64,000 bases of DNA, from contig NZ_ACLR01000170.1 in NCBI RefSeq assembly GCF_000174775.1, forward strand, positions 1 through 64,000, given 5' to 3'. This DNA is from Porphyromonas uenonis 60-3 (GTDB taxonomy: Bacteria > Bacteroidota > Bacteroidia > Bacteroidales > Porphyromonadaceae). A model generated the notes under the pieces. That model had not been told where the DNA came from. It saw only the letters and a list, made by a program, of their open reading frames with translations, and searched no databases. Both the position numbers and the translations under genes were made by a program. This document shows, one piece after another, positions 46,119 to 54,779 of the stretch (position 1 is the stretch's first letter; each line of letters starts with the position of its first letter).

Positions 46119-46838
46119 TTACGACTGAGGCATCAAGATGTCGAGCAACTCTTTGACCCCTTGCGTGGCAACCTTCTGAATGTGTGTGACATGAGCGATG
46201 CCGTGCGTATTGACCTCTTTGGGATCAATGAGGTAGATGGGAGTCCCGTTGGGAACGTAAGCGAGGAGGCTCGCAGCGGGGTAGACATTGAGCGAGGTGC
46301 CGACGACCACCATAATGTCTGCCTGGCTTGCCTCACGGATGGCTGGCTCGATCATGGGGACTGCCTCGCCAAACCATACAATAAAAGGTCTCAGCTGCGA
46401 CCCGTCGGGAGCGAGATCGCCCACATGCAGGTCGGGATGCTTGGGATCGACGGGGTAAGTCTTCTGGGTATTGCGCACGGAGCAGTTTTTCATCAACTCG
46501 CCATGGAGGTGGATCACTTTGCTGCTGCCAGCACGCTCGTGGAGGTTGTCCACATTTTGCGTCACGACGGTCACATCGTACTGACGCTCCAGCTCGGCCA
46601 GTCCATAGTGTGCCGCATTGGGCTCGCAGCCTACATAGTCACGACGACGAGCATTGTAAAAGTCTAGCACCAACTGAGGATTGCGTACGAAGCCCTCGAT
46701 GGAGGCTACGTCCTGGACGGGGTAGTTCTCCCACAGCCCGTCACTATCTCTAAAGGTGGATATGCCACTCTCGGCACTGACGCCAGCACCGGTGAGGATG
46801 ACCAGCTTGCGCTTCGCTTGATTGCTTGGATTAGTCAT
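46119..46838 (-). CDS. cobB: Sir2-family NAD-dependent protein deacylase
   Basis: 239 residues. NAD site GAGVSAESGISTFRDSDGLW, catalytic His in HLHGELMKN, and VVGTSLNVYPAASLL. FYNAR (Y-x-x-R) matches the class III pair that selects succinyl/malonyl-lysine in SIRT5 and CobB. The four zinc cysteines are missing except one (KNCSV), a condition known in other Bacteroidetes sirtuins, so the zinc module is probably lost. Confidence 0.88.
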   Translation of the reverse strand: MTNPSNQAKRKLVILTGAGVSAESGISTFRDSDGLWENYPVQDVASIEGFVRNPQLVLDFYNARRRDYVGCEPNAAHYGLAELERQYDVTVVTQNVDNLHERAGSSKVIHLHGELMKNCSVRNTQKTYPVDPKHPDLHVGDLAPDGSQLRPFIVWFGEAVPMIEPAIREASQADIMVVVGTSLNVYPAASLLAYVPNGTPIYLIDPKEVNTHGIAHVTHIQKVATQGVKELLDILMPQS

Positions 46839-46879
46839 AGTGTCTGTCTTTTTTATAGTGTGCGCCTAAGGTACGAAAC

Positions 46880-47500
46880 TTATTTCTCAAGGTCAAATAA
46901 GGGCTCGGGCTGCAAGAGTTGAAAGCCCTGTCGGTGTAATGGACAGGAGCCGTGCTGGCGGATCCCCTCACGGTGCTGCGCTGTCGGGTAACCTTTGTTT
47001 TGCTCCCAGCCGTAGTGCGGGTATTCTAGCGCTTGCTGTGTCATATACTCGTCTCGGTGCGTCTTGGCAAGGATAGAGGCGGCAGCGATGGCTAGATAGC
47101 GGTCGTCGCCCTTGACGATGGTGTGGTACTCAACCTCGTCGGGGCGTGGGTCGTAGTAGTTACCATCGATGAGCAGACGCTCCGGTGTGCAGGACAAAGC
47201 CTCGATGGCGCGCTGCATGGCAAGCATAGAGGCATGGAGGATGTTGATCTGCTGGATCTCCTGAACGGTTGCCACGCCCACGGCCCACGCTGTGGCGTGC
47301 TCCTCGATGAAGTGGCGTAGCTCTTCGCGTTGCTTTGCGGTGAGCTTCTTACTATCTCGCAGATGCGGGTGGTCTAGCGTGTCGGGCCAGATGACTGCTG
47401 CCGCGTAGAGGTCGCCAGCGAGGGCTCCTCGTCCAGCCTCGTCACAGCCGCACTCGATGAGTCCGTCCGATGCGTAGCGATGTAGTAAGGACATAGCCAC
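46880..47500 (-). CDS. rnhB: Ribonuclease HII
   Basis: 206 residues. The DEDD-type active site begins at Asp20-Glu21 in ECGCDEAGRGALAGDLYAAAV; the third Asp is in LLIDGNYY. It removes RNA from RNA-DNA hybrids, including single misincorporated ribonucleotides. Two bases after sufS, and overlapping no neighbour. Confidence 0.95.
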   Translation of the reverse strand: MAMSLLHRYASDGLIECGCDEAGRGALAGDLYAAAVIWPDTLDHPHLRDSKKLTAKQREELRHFIEEHATAWAVGVATVQEIQQINILHASMLAMQRAIEALSCTPERLLIDGNYYDPRPDEVEYHTIVKGDDRYLAIAAASILAKTHRDEYMTQQALEYPHYGWEQNKGYPTAQHREGIRQHGSCPLHRQGFQLLQPEPLFDLEK

Positions 47501-47502
47501 CT

Positions 47503-48729
47503 TTAGCCTAGCATGGTGAGCGCACGGTGTAGCGCTTTCGCAAAGATCTCTAGATCCTCGTGCGTGTTGTACAGACCGAGGGAAGCTCTGATCGTGGCGT
47601 GGTGTCCCATACCCTCGATGAGCGGGATGGCGCAGTGATGGCCCGTGCGGAGTGCTACACCCTGCTGGTCTAGGAGCAGACCGAGATCGTAAGCGTGTGC
47701 CTGATGGCTGATGAAGGTGACGACGGCTCCCTTGCTAGGGGCGGTACCGAGGATCTCAAGCGAAGGCTCCTGACTGATGATCTGCGTGAGATGCTCTAGG
47801 AGCTCGGTCTCGTAAGCGTGGATGCGGTCCAGGCCTATAGCGGAGATGTACTCAACGGCTGTGGCGAAGGCGTGCGAGCCGATGAAGTCGGGCGTACCTG
47901 CCTCAAACTTGTACGGCAGTTCGTTGAAGGTGGTCTCCTCAAAGGATACGTGCTCGATCATTTCGCCACCATACTGGTAGGGCGGTATCTGCTCAAGGAG
48001 CTTGCGCCGTCCCCATACGATGCCAATGCCTGTGGGGCCGTACACTTTGTGAGATGAGCAGACGTAAGCGTCGATGCCGAGCTCCTGCACATTGACCGAC
48101 ATGTGGGGCGCGGACTGTGCTCCATCGACGATGATGATGGCGCCTTTGTCGTGGGCCAGACGAGCTAGCTGTGCGATAGGATTGACCGTGCCGAGGACGT
48201 TGCTCACATGTGCCACGGAGACGATCTTAGTGCGGTCGGAGAGTAGCGCCTCAAAGGCGGGGAGGTCCAGCGAACCGTCCTCTAGAAGCGGAGCGACACG
48301 CAGATGCGCTCCTTTGCGTAGGCAGAGCTGTTGCCACGGCACGAGGTTAGCGTGGTGCTCCATGGCGGTGATGAGCACTTCGTCATCGGGACCGACGAGC
48401 GTTTCGCCAGCCGTAGAGGCTAGCAGGTTGAGCCCTTCGGTGGTGCCACGTGTGAAGATTACTTCGTTAGGGTCGGACGCACCGATGAAGTGTGCCAGCG
48501 TGGCACGCGCAGCTTCGTGACGATCGGTCGCCTCACGGCTAAGTTGGTAGACGCCTCTGTGGACGTTGGCGTTGTATCGTGTGTAGCCCTCGGTGATAGC
48601 ATCGATGACCACTTGGGGCTTTTGTGTAGTGGCACCGCTGTCTAGGTAGACCCAGCCAGGCTGCGCTGAGGCGTAGTGCTGTATGAGCGGGAAGTCTAGA
48701 CGATATGAGGAGAGGTCTGTGGAAGACAT
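47503..48729 (-). CDS. sufS: Cysteine desulfurase, SufS type
   Basis: 408 residues from ATG at 48729, preferred over an earlier in-frame ATG (48771) that would overlap menA. PLP lysine in SSHKVYGPTGIG, active-site cysteine in RTGHHCAIPL, and the group II opening YRLDFPLIQHYASAQPGWVYLDSGATTQKP. It supplies sulfur for Fe-S assembly. No other suf gene is adjacent, so it must work with partners elsewhere. Confidence 0.93.
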   Translation of the reverse strand: MSSTDLSSYRLDFPLIQHYASAQPGWVYLDSGATTQKPQVVIDAITEGYTRYNANVHRGVYQLSREATDRHEAARATLAHFIGASDPNEVIFTRGTTEGLNLLASTAGETLVGPDDEVLITAMEHHANLVPWQQLCLRKGAHLRVAPLLEDGSLDLPAFEALLSDRTKIVSVAHVSNVLGTVNPIAQLARLAHDKGAIIIVDGAQSAPHMSVNVQELGIDAYVCSSHKVYGPTGIGIVWGRRKLLEQIPPYQYGGEMIEHVSFEETTFNELPYKFEAGTPDFIGSHAFATAVEYISAIGLDRIHAYETELLEHLTQIISQEPSLEILGTAPSKGAVVTFISHQAHAYDLGLLLDQQGVALRTGHHCAIPLIEGMGHHATIRASLGLYNTHEDLEIFAKALHRALTMLG

Positions 48730-48751
48730 AAGGATAAGAGAAATGTTTTGA

Positions 48752-49633
48752 CTAAAGCAACAGCCCGTCAATCAGATAGGCTGCTATATGTACGACGGCT
48801 AGCAAGACGACCCCTAGGGAGGTGCGCCTGAGCACAGCGTTGAGCTGGCTGCCAGTCACATGGATCATCTGACGGTATACGGATAGCGCGTAGAGAAGGT
48901 AGGGGAGGAGTAGGACGATGCCCCAGATGTTTCCCTTGAAGGCAACGATGGAGAGGAGCCATGCGAGGAGTATGTTGGCCAAGTAAAACTTCGGGGCGAA
49001 CTCTTGGCCGAGACGTACGATGCTCGTTCGCTTATTGTTTTTGCGATCCTCCTCGTAGTCTCGGTAGTTGTTGACCACAAGGATATTGACCGCCACCGCT
49101 CCCATGGCTGTTGCCACGAGAAAGCTCTGTGTCGTGACCGCTCCTGTCAGCAGGTAGTAAGTGGTTATCACAGCGACCCAGCCGTAGAAGGTCATCACCG
49201 CCACGTCACCTAGCCCAAGGTAAGCGAGCGGGAAGGGGCCACCTGTGTACATCCAGGCGAAGAGTATGATGAGCGCCCCGAGGAGTAGTAGCCATGGGCT
49301 AGTCAGCAGGCAAAGGGTCACCCCCGACACGGCTGCGATGAGCCCCCAAAAGAGAGCCACCCCGATGATGTCACGCTCTCGCAATTGACCCGAAGCGAGC
49401 GGACGGCTAAAGCCTACGCGCTCCTCGCCATCAGCGCCACGCTTGAAGTCGTAGTAGTCGTTGCAACAGTTCGAAAAGGATTGCGCCGACAGCCCCACGA
49501 CAAGGCAGAGCGTCCCGATGAGCCAGTTAGAGTCGCCCTGTAACCAAGCCAAAGCGATGGCAACGGCTATCGGTGCTAGCGAAGCTGGCCAACTGTACGG
49601 TCGTGAGACCGAGATGAATTGCTTGAGGGTCAT
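48752..49633 (-). CDS. menA: 1,4-dihydroxy-2-naphthoate polyprenyltransferase
   Basis: A 293-residue integral membrane UbiA-type prenyltransferase making demethylmenaquinone. Both Asp-rich blocks are present: NCCNDYYDFKRGADGEERVG and NNYRDYEEDRKNNKRT. About eight hydrophobic helices are visible. Shows that the organism makes menaquinone, used in its anaerobic fumarate respiration. 33 bases after the aspartate kinase gene. Confidence 0.93.
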   Translation of the reverse strand: MTLKQFISVSRPYSWPASLAPIAVAIALAWLQGDSNWLIGTLCLVVGLSAQSFSNCCNDYYDFKRGADGEERVGFSRPLASGQLRERDIIGVALFWGLIAAVSGVTLCLLTSPWLLLLGALIILFAWMYTGGPFPLAYLGLGDVAVMTFYGWVAVITTYYLLTGAVTTQSFLVATAMGAVAVNILVVNNYRDYEEDRKNNKRTSIVRLGQEFAPKFYLANILLAWLLSIVAFKGNIWGIVLLLPYLLYALSVYRQMIHVTGSQLNAVLRRTSLGVVLLAVVHIAAYLIDGLLL

Positions 49634-49666
49634 AACGTAGAGCGAGTGTCTCCAGGCTACACTTTA

Positions 49667-51043
49667 TTATAGTACCTCTGGTCCTGGCGTACGCAGATGA
49701 GCGAAGAGGTGATCCGAGAGATAGACCATCGCACGCTTCTTCTCTTCCGTTGCGATGACTAGGTCAATGCTGTTGCTGCTAGTCCCATAACAGATAAGCC
49801 GTACAGCGACATCGTCCACCGCCTCGAGGATACGCGCCTCAAAGCCTATGCGATGCCAACCCATATCTCCGACAATTGCCAGGATCGAGAGGTCGCTCTG
49901 CACGGAGCCCTCTGCCCAGGGAGTCATCTCCTTGATCAACGTATCTATAGCCCCCGAGTCCTCCTCCGTGACGATGACGTAGCCATCGCCCGAAGCCATC
50001 AAGATGTCCGGCTCTATGTGCAGACGGTGCATAGCCTCCGTCAGCGTAATGAGGAATTGCCCCGTAGAGACGTCGCTATTGCTCAGATGTTTCAGCAGAA
50101 GCGTCACGACACACATCCCGTCCTTTGCCGAGATTGCTTTGATCATATCTCTGTTTGTCACATGAGATATGAGCGTGCCAGGGGCCGAGGGGTCGAGCGT
50201 GTTGAGCAGTCGCACTGGGATACCCGCACGTCGTGCTGGCTCGATGCAAGCAGGGTGCAATATCTTAGCACCGCAACGCGCTAGCTCGGCTGCCTCGCCA
50301 AAGCTCAGACGACGCACTGGCGACGTCATATTGACCACCCGCGGATCGTTGTTGTGTAGCCCGTCAATGTCGGTCCATATCTGTATCTCCTCAGCTTGTA
50401 CCGCCTCGCCAATGAGCGTAGCGCTGTAGTCGCTTCCGCCACGACGTAGGTTGTCCACCTCGCCGAAAGCGTTGCGACAGATGTACCCCTCCGTGAGAAA
50501 GAGCGCCTCCGCATCGCGCACCCCCTCGACCATCGGACGCAACCGCTGAGCGATGTACTCGATGTCTGGTCGTCCCTCGTGAGTAATGCGCATGAAGTCT
50601 AGCGCCAAGAGCTTGTGCGGTGTGATCCCCTCGTAGAGCTGTAGCGTGAGCGCCATCAGAGCGGTACACATCATCTCTCCGCAGGCGAGGATCTGCTTCT
50701 CGTCGTTGTGGGTAAAAGCCTCGTTGAGCGTCTGTAGCAAGAGGCTATCCAAGATTGGGGTCAAAGCCTCCTCCGCCAGTTGCTGGTGTAGCTCATGCCC
50801 CGCAAAAAGCTCCGGCACCACATTGTCTATGTAGCGGCTGCGGAGCATCTCCACATGACGGGTCGCACGGTCACGCTCGCCAGAGGTAATCAGCTGCGTC
50901 AGCGTCACGAGATCGTTCGTCGTGCCTGCCATAGCCGAGAGTACCAGCGTCTTGCGCCCTGGTATACATGCCACTAGATGCGCTACCGAGCGTATGCGAT
51001 CTGGTGAACCGACAGAGGTGCCGCCAAACTTCAGTACGATCAT
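49667..51043 (-). CDS. lysC: Aspartate kinase (monofunctional)
   Basis: 458 residues. The kinase opening VLKFGGTSVGS, substrate loop LTEGYICRNAFGEVDNLRRGGSDYSATL, and two ACT domains (about 310-450; MCVVTLLLKHLSNSDVSTGQFL, SILAIVGDMGW) for allosteric feedback. No homoserine dehydrogenase domain, unlike the ThrA fusion. The first committed step to Lys/Thr/Met or diaminopimelate. Starts at ATGA overlapping the stop of the ftsE-like gene. Confidence 0.93.
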   Translation of the reverse strand: MIVLKFGGTSVGSPDRIRSVAHLVACIPGRKTLVLSAMAGTTNDLVTLTQLITSGERDRATRHVEMLRSRYIDNVVPELFAGHELHQQLAEEALTPILDSLLLQTLNEAFTHNDEKQILACGEMMCTALMALTLQLYEGITPHKLLALDFMRITHEGRPDIEYIAQRLRPMVEGVRDAEALFLTEGYICRNAFGEVDNLRRGGSDYSATLIGEAVQAEEIQIWTDIDGLHNNDPRVVNMTSPVRRLSFGEAAELARCGAKILHPACIEPARRAGIPVRLLNTLDPSAPGTLISHVTNRDMIKAISAKDGMCVVTLLLKHLSNSDVSTGQFLITLTEAMHRLHIEPDILMASGDGYVIVTEEDSGAIDTLIKEMTPWAEGSVQSDLSILAIVGDMGWHRIGFEARILEAVDDVAVRLICYGTSSNSIDLVIATEEKKRAMVYLSDHLFAHLRTPGPEVL

Positions 51044-51789
51044 AGCGCTACTTCAATAGGATCTGTAAAAGGCTCAGAGCTAGTTCCCTCAACTTGCTCT
51101 AGGGTAGGGGATAAGTCAATGCGCTCCAGCGTACGACTCTCCAGGTTGATATGGTATCTCGTAGCGGGTAGCTCCTGTATGAGCGTCTCATTGTGCGTGC
51201 TCATCAGCACTGCTACGCCCTCCTTAGCCAGGGACTGGATCAGTTGACCGATCAGTAGCGACGTCTCACTGTCTAGTCCCGTCGTAGGCTCATCAAGTAG
51301 GATCAGACGTGGACGTACGACTAGGGCACGCGCTATGCAGATACGCTCAGCCTCGCCACCGCTCAGCTCGTGCGGGTACTTGTAGTGCTTGCCCTCCATG
51401 CCGACCTGCTTCAGCGCCTCCTCGATACGCATAGCACGCTGCTCTCGCTTTTTCACTCCCACAGCACGCAAGACGAAGTCTAGGTTGCCCTGCACCGTGT
51501 AGTTATATAGGAGCTGCGCCTGTGACTGGAAGACGATCCCCAGCGAGCGCCTCAGAGCTTGTCGCTGACGTACGGACATGCGGTGCAGGTTGTAGTCCAG
51601 CACTTTAGCGACGCCTCCCTTAGGCGCCAGCTCGCCATAGAGTAGCTCTAGAAGCGAACTCTTGCCACTCCCCACGGGTCCCGTAAGGTAGGCAAAGTCC
51701 CCCGCTTCGAGCGATAGTGTGACGTCTCGTAGTAGTTCATGCTCCTGGCGTGATACCGTGACGCCCTGTAGGTCAATGATCGTACTCAT
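51040..51789 (-). CDS. ftsE: FtsE-like ABC ATPase
   Basis: 249 residues. Walker A GPVGSGKSS, Q-loop QSQAQLL, signature HELSGGEAER, Walker B LILLDEPTTG, H-loop STHNE. The layout and opening (VSRQEHELLRDVTLSLEAGDFAYLTGP) resemble Bacteroidetes FtsE, which pairs with FtsX to activate septal hydrolases; no ftsX is adjacent, so a LolD-like role is possible. ATGA overlap with lysC. Confidence 0.82.
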   Translation of the reverse strand: MSTIIDLQGVTVSRQEHELLRDVTLSLEAGDFAYLTGPVGSGKSSLLELLYGELAPKGGVAKVLDYNLHRMSVRQRQALRRSLGIVFQSQAQLLYNYTVQGNLDFVLRAVGVKKREQRAMRIEEALKQVGMEGKHYKYPHELSGGEAERICIARALVVRPRLILLDEPTTGLDSETSLLIGQLIQSLAKEGVAVLMSTHNETLIQELPATRYHINLESRTLERIDLSPTLEQVEGTSSEPFTDPIEVAL

Positions 51790-51815
51790 AAGTGGCTAAC
51801 GTCTAGATTAAATGT

Positions 51816-52343
51816 TTACTGTAGCGCAAAGCGCAGATACGCCTCGCAGTTTGCTGGCAACCTCTCGGCGACCGTATCGCTATAAGTATCGTAAAAGGCG
51901 TGATGCCCTATATAGTCAGCTCGTGCGAAAGCTGCTAGCCCCTCATATGGTGTGAGGAAAGTCGCTAGCGTATGCTTTTGAGATCCGCCCTCGCAGAAGT
52001 TTGCCTCAGCGCTACCGCATGAGACAGCAACACCGAGCTGACGACCAACCCATGCGTCGCCCCCCTCACCGAAGGCCCAGCCCTCGCCAAAGACCTCGTC
52101 AGTCCACTGCTTCAAGATCGCTGGAGCGGAGTACCAGTAGAGGGGGAACTGTAGTATCACACGATCGTGACGCTCCACGAGCGCACGCTCATGCGCCACA
52201 TCTATAGGCGTCCCCGTGGGGTAAGCGTCACAGAGGCTATGTATCGTAGCGTGCCCCGTGAGCGCCTCCATCCAAGCTTTGTTGATGACAGAGTGCTCCA
52301 AGTCGGGGTGCGCTACGATGATCAGCGTATTATGATTCTTCAT
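51816..52343 (-). CDS. Flavodoxin-fold NAD(P)H oxidoreductase (KefF/MdaB-like)
   Basis: 175 residues. Opening TLIIVAHPDLEHSVINKAW and the block VILQFPLYWYSAPAILKQWTDEVF are typical of the NQO1/KefF flavin quinone reductases; FGEGGDAWVGRQLGVAVSCG continues the FMN site. Probably a cytosolic two-electron quinone reductase. 6 bases after the barrel gene and 26 before the ftsE-like gene. Confidence 0.85.
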   Translation of the reverse strand: MKNHNTLIIVAHPDLEHSVINKAWMEALTGHATIHSLCDAYPTGTPIDVAHERALVERHDRVILQFPLYWYSAPAILKQWTDEVFGEGWAFGEGGDAWVGRQLGVAVSCGSAEANFCEGGSQKHTLATFLTPYEGLAAFARADYIGHHAFYDTYSDTVAERLPANCEAYLRFALQ

Positions 52344-52349
52344 AAGGAC

Positions 52350-53039
52350 TTAGAATGTAAAGCCAGCACCGAGATAGAAGGAGGTATTGCGCATAGCCTT
52401 CTGACCAAGCTTCTCTATCTTGGGATCATTCTTCTCAAGCTTCAGTTCATCGACGAAGCCCAAGTCAGCACCTAGCATACCGTACCACGAGCCGAAGGTT
52501 ACCTTAGCCTTAGCACCCAGACCGATGTCGTAGCGCTTGAGCTTGGCGCTATCCATTCCGAGGATACCATCCTTGTAGACGTTGTAAGTCTTCTGGATAT
52601 CGTCTAGGATCTTGCCCTGGCTAACGGTCGCTCCTAGAGCGTAAGCAAAGTAAGGACCAGCCTCTATGGAGCAACCGATGCGAGGCGTCACGTTCAGGCG
52701 CACACCCACGTTGATGGGGATCTGCATATAGTGGCTGTAAACCTTGATGTCGCCACTCTTCCCCATCAAGTCGAGGACTGTATACTGATTTCCCTTCATC
52801 GCAAGAGATAGTCCCGTGCCGACGTACATCATCTTGCCCACGTTGACATCCAGTCCAGCACCGAGACGGTAGCCGACGAAAACCTTGTTTTCAGAGACAT
52901 CTTGGAGAGTCTTGGCTTGTGAAAGGTTAAAGAGCGGAGCTGCGTCAACGTAGATACGCAGAGGCATCTGAGCCTGCGCCGTGCCACCGAGAGCGCAGAG
53001 CGCCACGAGTGAAAGTAGTAGTGTACGTAGTCTTGTCAT
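52350..53039 (-). CDS. Small outer-membrane beta-barrel protein (porin family)
   Basis: 229 residues with a signal peptide (about 1-23, LLLSLVALCALGGTAQA) and an eight-strand-like barrel pattern with a terminal aromatic (SFYLGAGFTF), as in the OmpA-like/outer-membrane-beta-barrel family (PF13568 type) common in Bacteroidetes. Function unknown. First in a run of ten minus-strand genes. Confidence 0.8.
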   Translation of the reverse strand: MTRLRTLLLSLVALCALGGTAQAQMPLRIYVDAAPLFNLSQAKTLQDVSENKVFVGYRLGAGLDVNVGKMMYVGTGLSLAMKGNQYTVLDLMGKSGDIKVYSHYMQIPINVGVRLNVTPRIGCSIEAGPYFAYALGATVSQGKILDDIQKTYNVYKDGILGMDSAKLKRYDIGLGAKAKVTFGSWYGMLGADLGFVDELKLEKNDPKIEKLGQKAMRNTSFYLGAGFTF

Positions 53040-53076
53040 AGTAGTATATGTATAAGCTAAAGTTGCAATTACTCCT

Positions 53077-53084
53077 CAAAAGTA
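53077..53084 (-). promoter_or_regulatory. Predicted -7 box for the ten-gene operon
   Basis: Minus-strand TACTTTTG fits TAnnTTTG, 38 bases before the barrel-protein start. No clear -33 box. Confidence 0.4.
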
Positions 53085-53119
53085 CAACAATCTTGCGAGA
53101 TGAGTAACGATGAGACGTG

Positions 53120-53345
53120 TACCCCGCCGTGGAAACGCTCGGTCGATACGTGTAACCCGCTGTGGGGACGCACGGGAGTGTCTAGCGGGAGGGCGTCCGT
53201 TGTAGTACAGCAAGACGTGTGACGGTTGTAGGAACGCTCGGTCGAGCGTCCGTTGTGTCAAAGCAAGACGTGTAATCCGCCGTATGGACGCACGGGAGTG
53301 TCTACAAAGGGTTACACGTCCCGTGTGACCCCCACAACGGGTTAC
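53120..53345. repeat. REP-like 54-base units, third locus
   Basis: Units at about 53120, 53163, 53227 and 53281 repeat the words GGACGCAC / AACGCTCG, GCGTCCGTTG, CAAGACGTGTAAC seen at 16031. The unit at 53227 has the variant stem AACGCTCG/CGAGCGT; those at 53163 and 53281 have the left arm GGACGCACGGGAGTGTCTA with an altered right arm. Confidence 0.8.
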
Positions 53346-53360
53346 TTGTCCGATCCCTCC

Positions 53361-53420
53361 GACCTCTAACCTCTAATCTCTCATCTCTAACCTCTAATTT
53401 CTCATCGTCTAACCTCTAAC
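53361..53420. repeat. CTCTAACC-type short tandem repeats
   Basis: CCTCTAACCTCTAATCTCTCATCTCTAACC and so on; an imperfect 7-8 base period. Same word family as at 2900 and 17245. Confidence 0.7.
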
Positions 53421-53467
53421 TCCCTCAATGCACTTCGAAACCCTTCGACACCCTAGACCCCACACCT

Positions 53468-53642
53468 CCGAGGAAATCGAAAATCTCCAGGGAGCAAACG
53501 AAAATCCTCCACGGAGGCATAAAAAAAATCTTCCGAACTTTGATTTGCTTCTTCCGAAGTTTCATTTCATTCTTCCGAACTTTTATTTCGGCCCTCCGTG
53601 GAGAAAATTCGTTTTCTATCGAGCTATCCGCAATTTCCTCCG
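53468..53642 (+). repeat. Dispersed MITE-like element, copy 4
   Basis: CCGAGGAAATCGAAAATCTC at the left pairs with GCAATTTCCTCCG at the right; the core holds CTTCTTCCGAAGTTTCATTT and ATTCTTCCGAACTTTTATTT. It lies just upstream of the defence operon promoter. Confidence 0.8.
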
Positions 53643-53694
53643 TAGGCGACGAAAACTAGATCAGTTCGGACACGCTACTCTCTTCTTTTAATGT

Positions 53695-53702
53695 TATCTT
53701 TG
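53695..53702 (+). promoter_or_regulatory. Predicted defence-operon promoter -7 box
   Basis: TATCTTTG fits TAnnTTTG, 18 bases before ATG 53721. A frame open upstream from 53691 overlaps the box, which favours the 53721 start. Confidence 0.5.
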
Positions 53703-53720
53703 CAGAGTAGTACGACAGCT

Positions 53721-54779
53721 ATGGCACAAAATAAGATTGAGGTAGACATATTAGAGGACAAGCTCCCCACGTCTCTCCTAGAGATACTCCTGCAGGATCA
53801 CACTACGGAGAAGAATATCTTTTGGGCTTGCAATGACTATGAGGAGCTCGGGGCGGGTTACGCCTTTTCCGACCCCATCACCCTAGGCTCTATCCGGGGG
53901 GAGCATGGGCGGGTCATCATGCCCCGTGTTATGAAGCATCGTGACCTGAAGCGACGTCGTACCAAGGAAAAGGCGGAGATATTTACCCCAGCGTGGGTCT
54001 GCAACCTACAGTGTAACTGTGGCGACGATGGGTACCTCGCTGAGGGGAGCAGCTTCAACTACAATCTAGATGCCGAGGGTCGTGAGTGGGAGGCTACGAC
54101 TGAGCCTATTCGCTTTGCCGAGGGGGTGACGTGGCAGGACTATATCCTTAGGACCTGTATGGAGATCACCTGTGGCGAGGCCCCTTACTTGGCCAGTCGC
54201 TACGATGCAGTCACGGGTGAGACGATACCTATATACAAGCGCATCGGGCTCCTCGACCGCAAGCTACGTGTCGTCGGCGAAAACGTCTCAGACCGTGCCG
54301 ACTGGCTCGTCTGGGTGACTAAGTCCTTCCAGAGTGTCTACGGCTACGAGTGGCAGGGGGACAATATCCTCCTAGCTCGTGAGAATATGCTCTACACCTT
54401 CATCGAGTACTATCGTGACCGCTGGGGCGAGGAGCCTACGCTGGAGGAGCAGACGGAGATCGCAGAGGTCATAGCGTGGAATATTTTCCAGATGGATGGT
54501 CTCAAGTTTGTCATCCCTAACTCCTGCCATGAAGAAGTGCAGCACTCAGGTCTATTCGAGGCAGATGTCAAGCGTGTCCCTTGTCCTGGCTGTAAGAAGA
54601 ATGACCCGCTCCTGCACAACGGCATCTATGCCAAGATCAGAGATTGGCAGCAGGATGGAGTGCTTCACCTCGTCGATGTCTATCGCCAAGGCAAGGCACG
54701 CAATGAGCGTGAAGCAATGGAAGCTAAGAAGGCGGAGGCGGAGCAACGTCAATCAAAGCAACGTAAGAAGAAGCAATGA
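53721..54779 (+). CDS. Conserved protein of restriction locus (database name: restriction endonuclease subunit M)
   Basis: 352 residues from MAQNKIEVDI. I recognise the family from blocks NIFWACNDYEELGAGYAF, RVIMPRVMKHRD, KAEIFTPAWVCNLQ and LLDRKLRVVGEN; it occurs beside large helicase-methyltransferases but its biochemistry is not known to me, and no methylase motif is seen. Cys-rich pieces (CNLQCNCG near 102 and CHEEV...CPGCKK near 258-285) could bind a metal. The C-terminus is charged and coiled-coil-like. Overlaps the next gene by ATGA, so both are made together. Confidence 0.75.
   Translation: MAQNKIEVDILEDKLPTSLLEILLQDHTTEKNIFWACNDYEELGAGYAFSDPITLGSIRGEHGRVIMPRVMKHRDLKRRRTKEKAEIFTPAWVCNLQCNCGDDGYLAEGSSFNYNLDAEGREWEATTEPIRFAEGVTWQDYILRTCMEITCGEAPYLASRYDAVTGETIPIYKRIGLLDRKLRVVGENVSDRADWLVWVTKSFQSVYGYEWQGDNILLARENMLYTFIEYYRDRWGEEPTLEEQTEIAEVIAWNIFQMDGLKFVIPNSCHEEVQHSGLFEADVKRVPCPGCKKNDPLLHNGIYAKIRDWQQDGVLHLVDVYRQGKARNEREAMEAKKAEAEQRQSKQRKKKQ

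Larger units (their letters stand above)
53040..53720. other. Repeat-filled divergent intergenic stretch before the defence operon
   Basis: About 680 bases: OMP promoter box, a 54-base-unit hairpin array, CTCTAACC runs, and dispersed element copy 4, then a promoter box for the operon. Confidence 0.65.
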
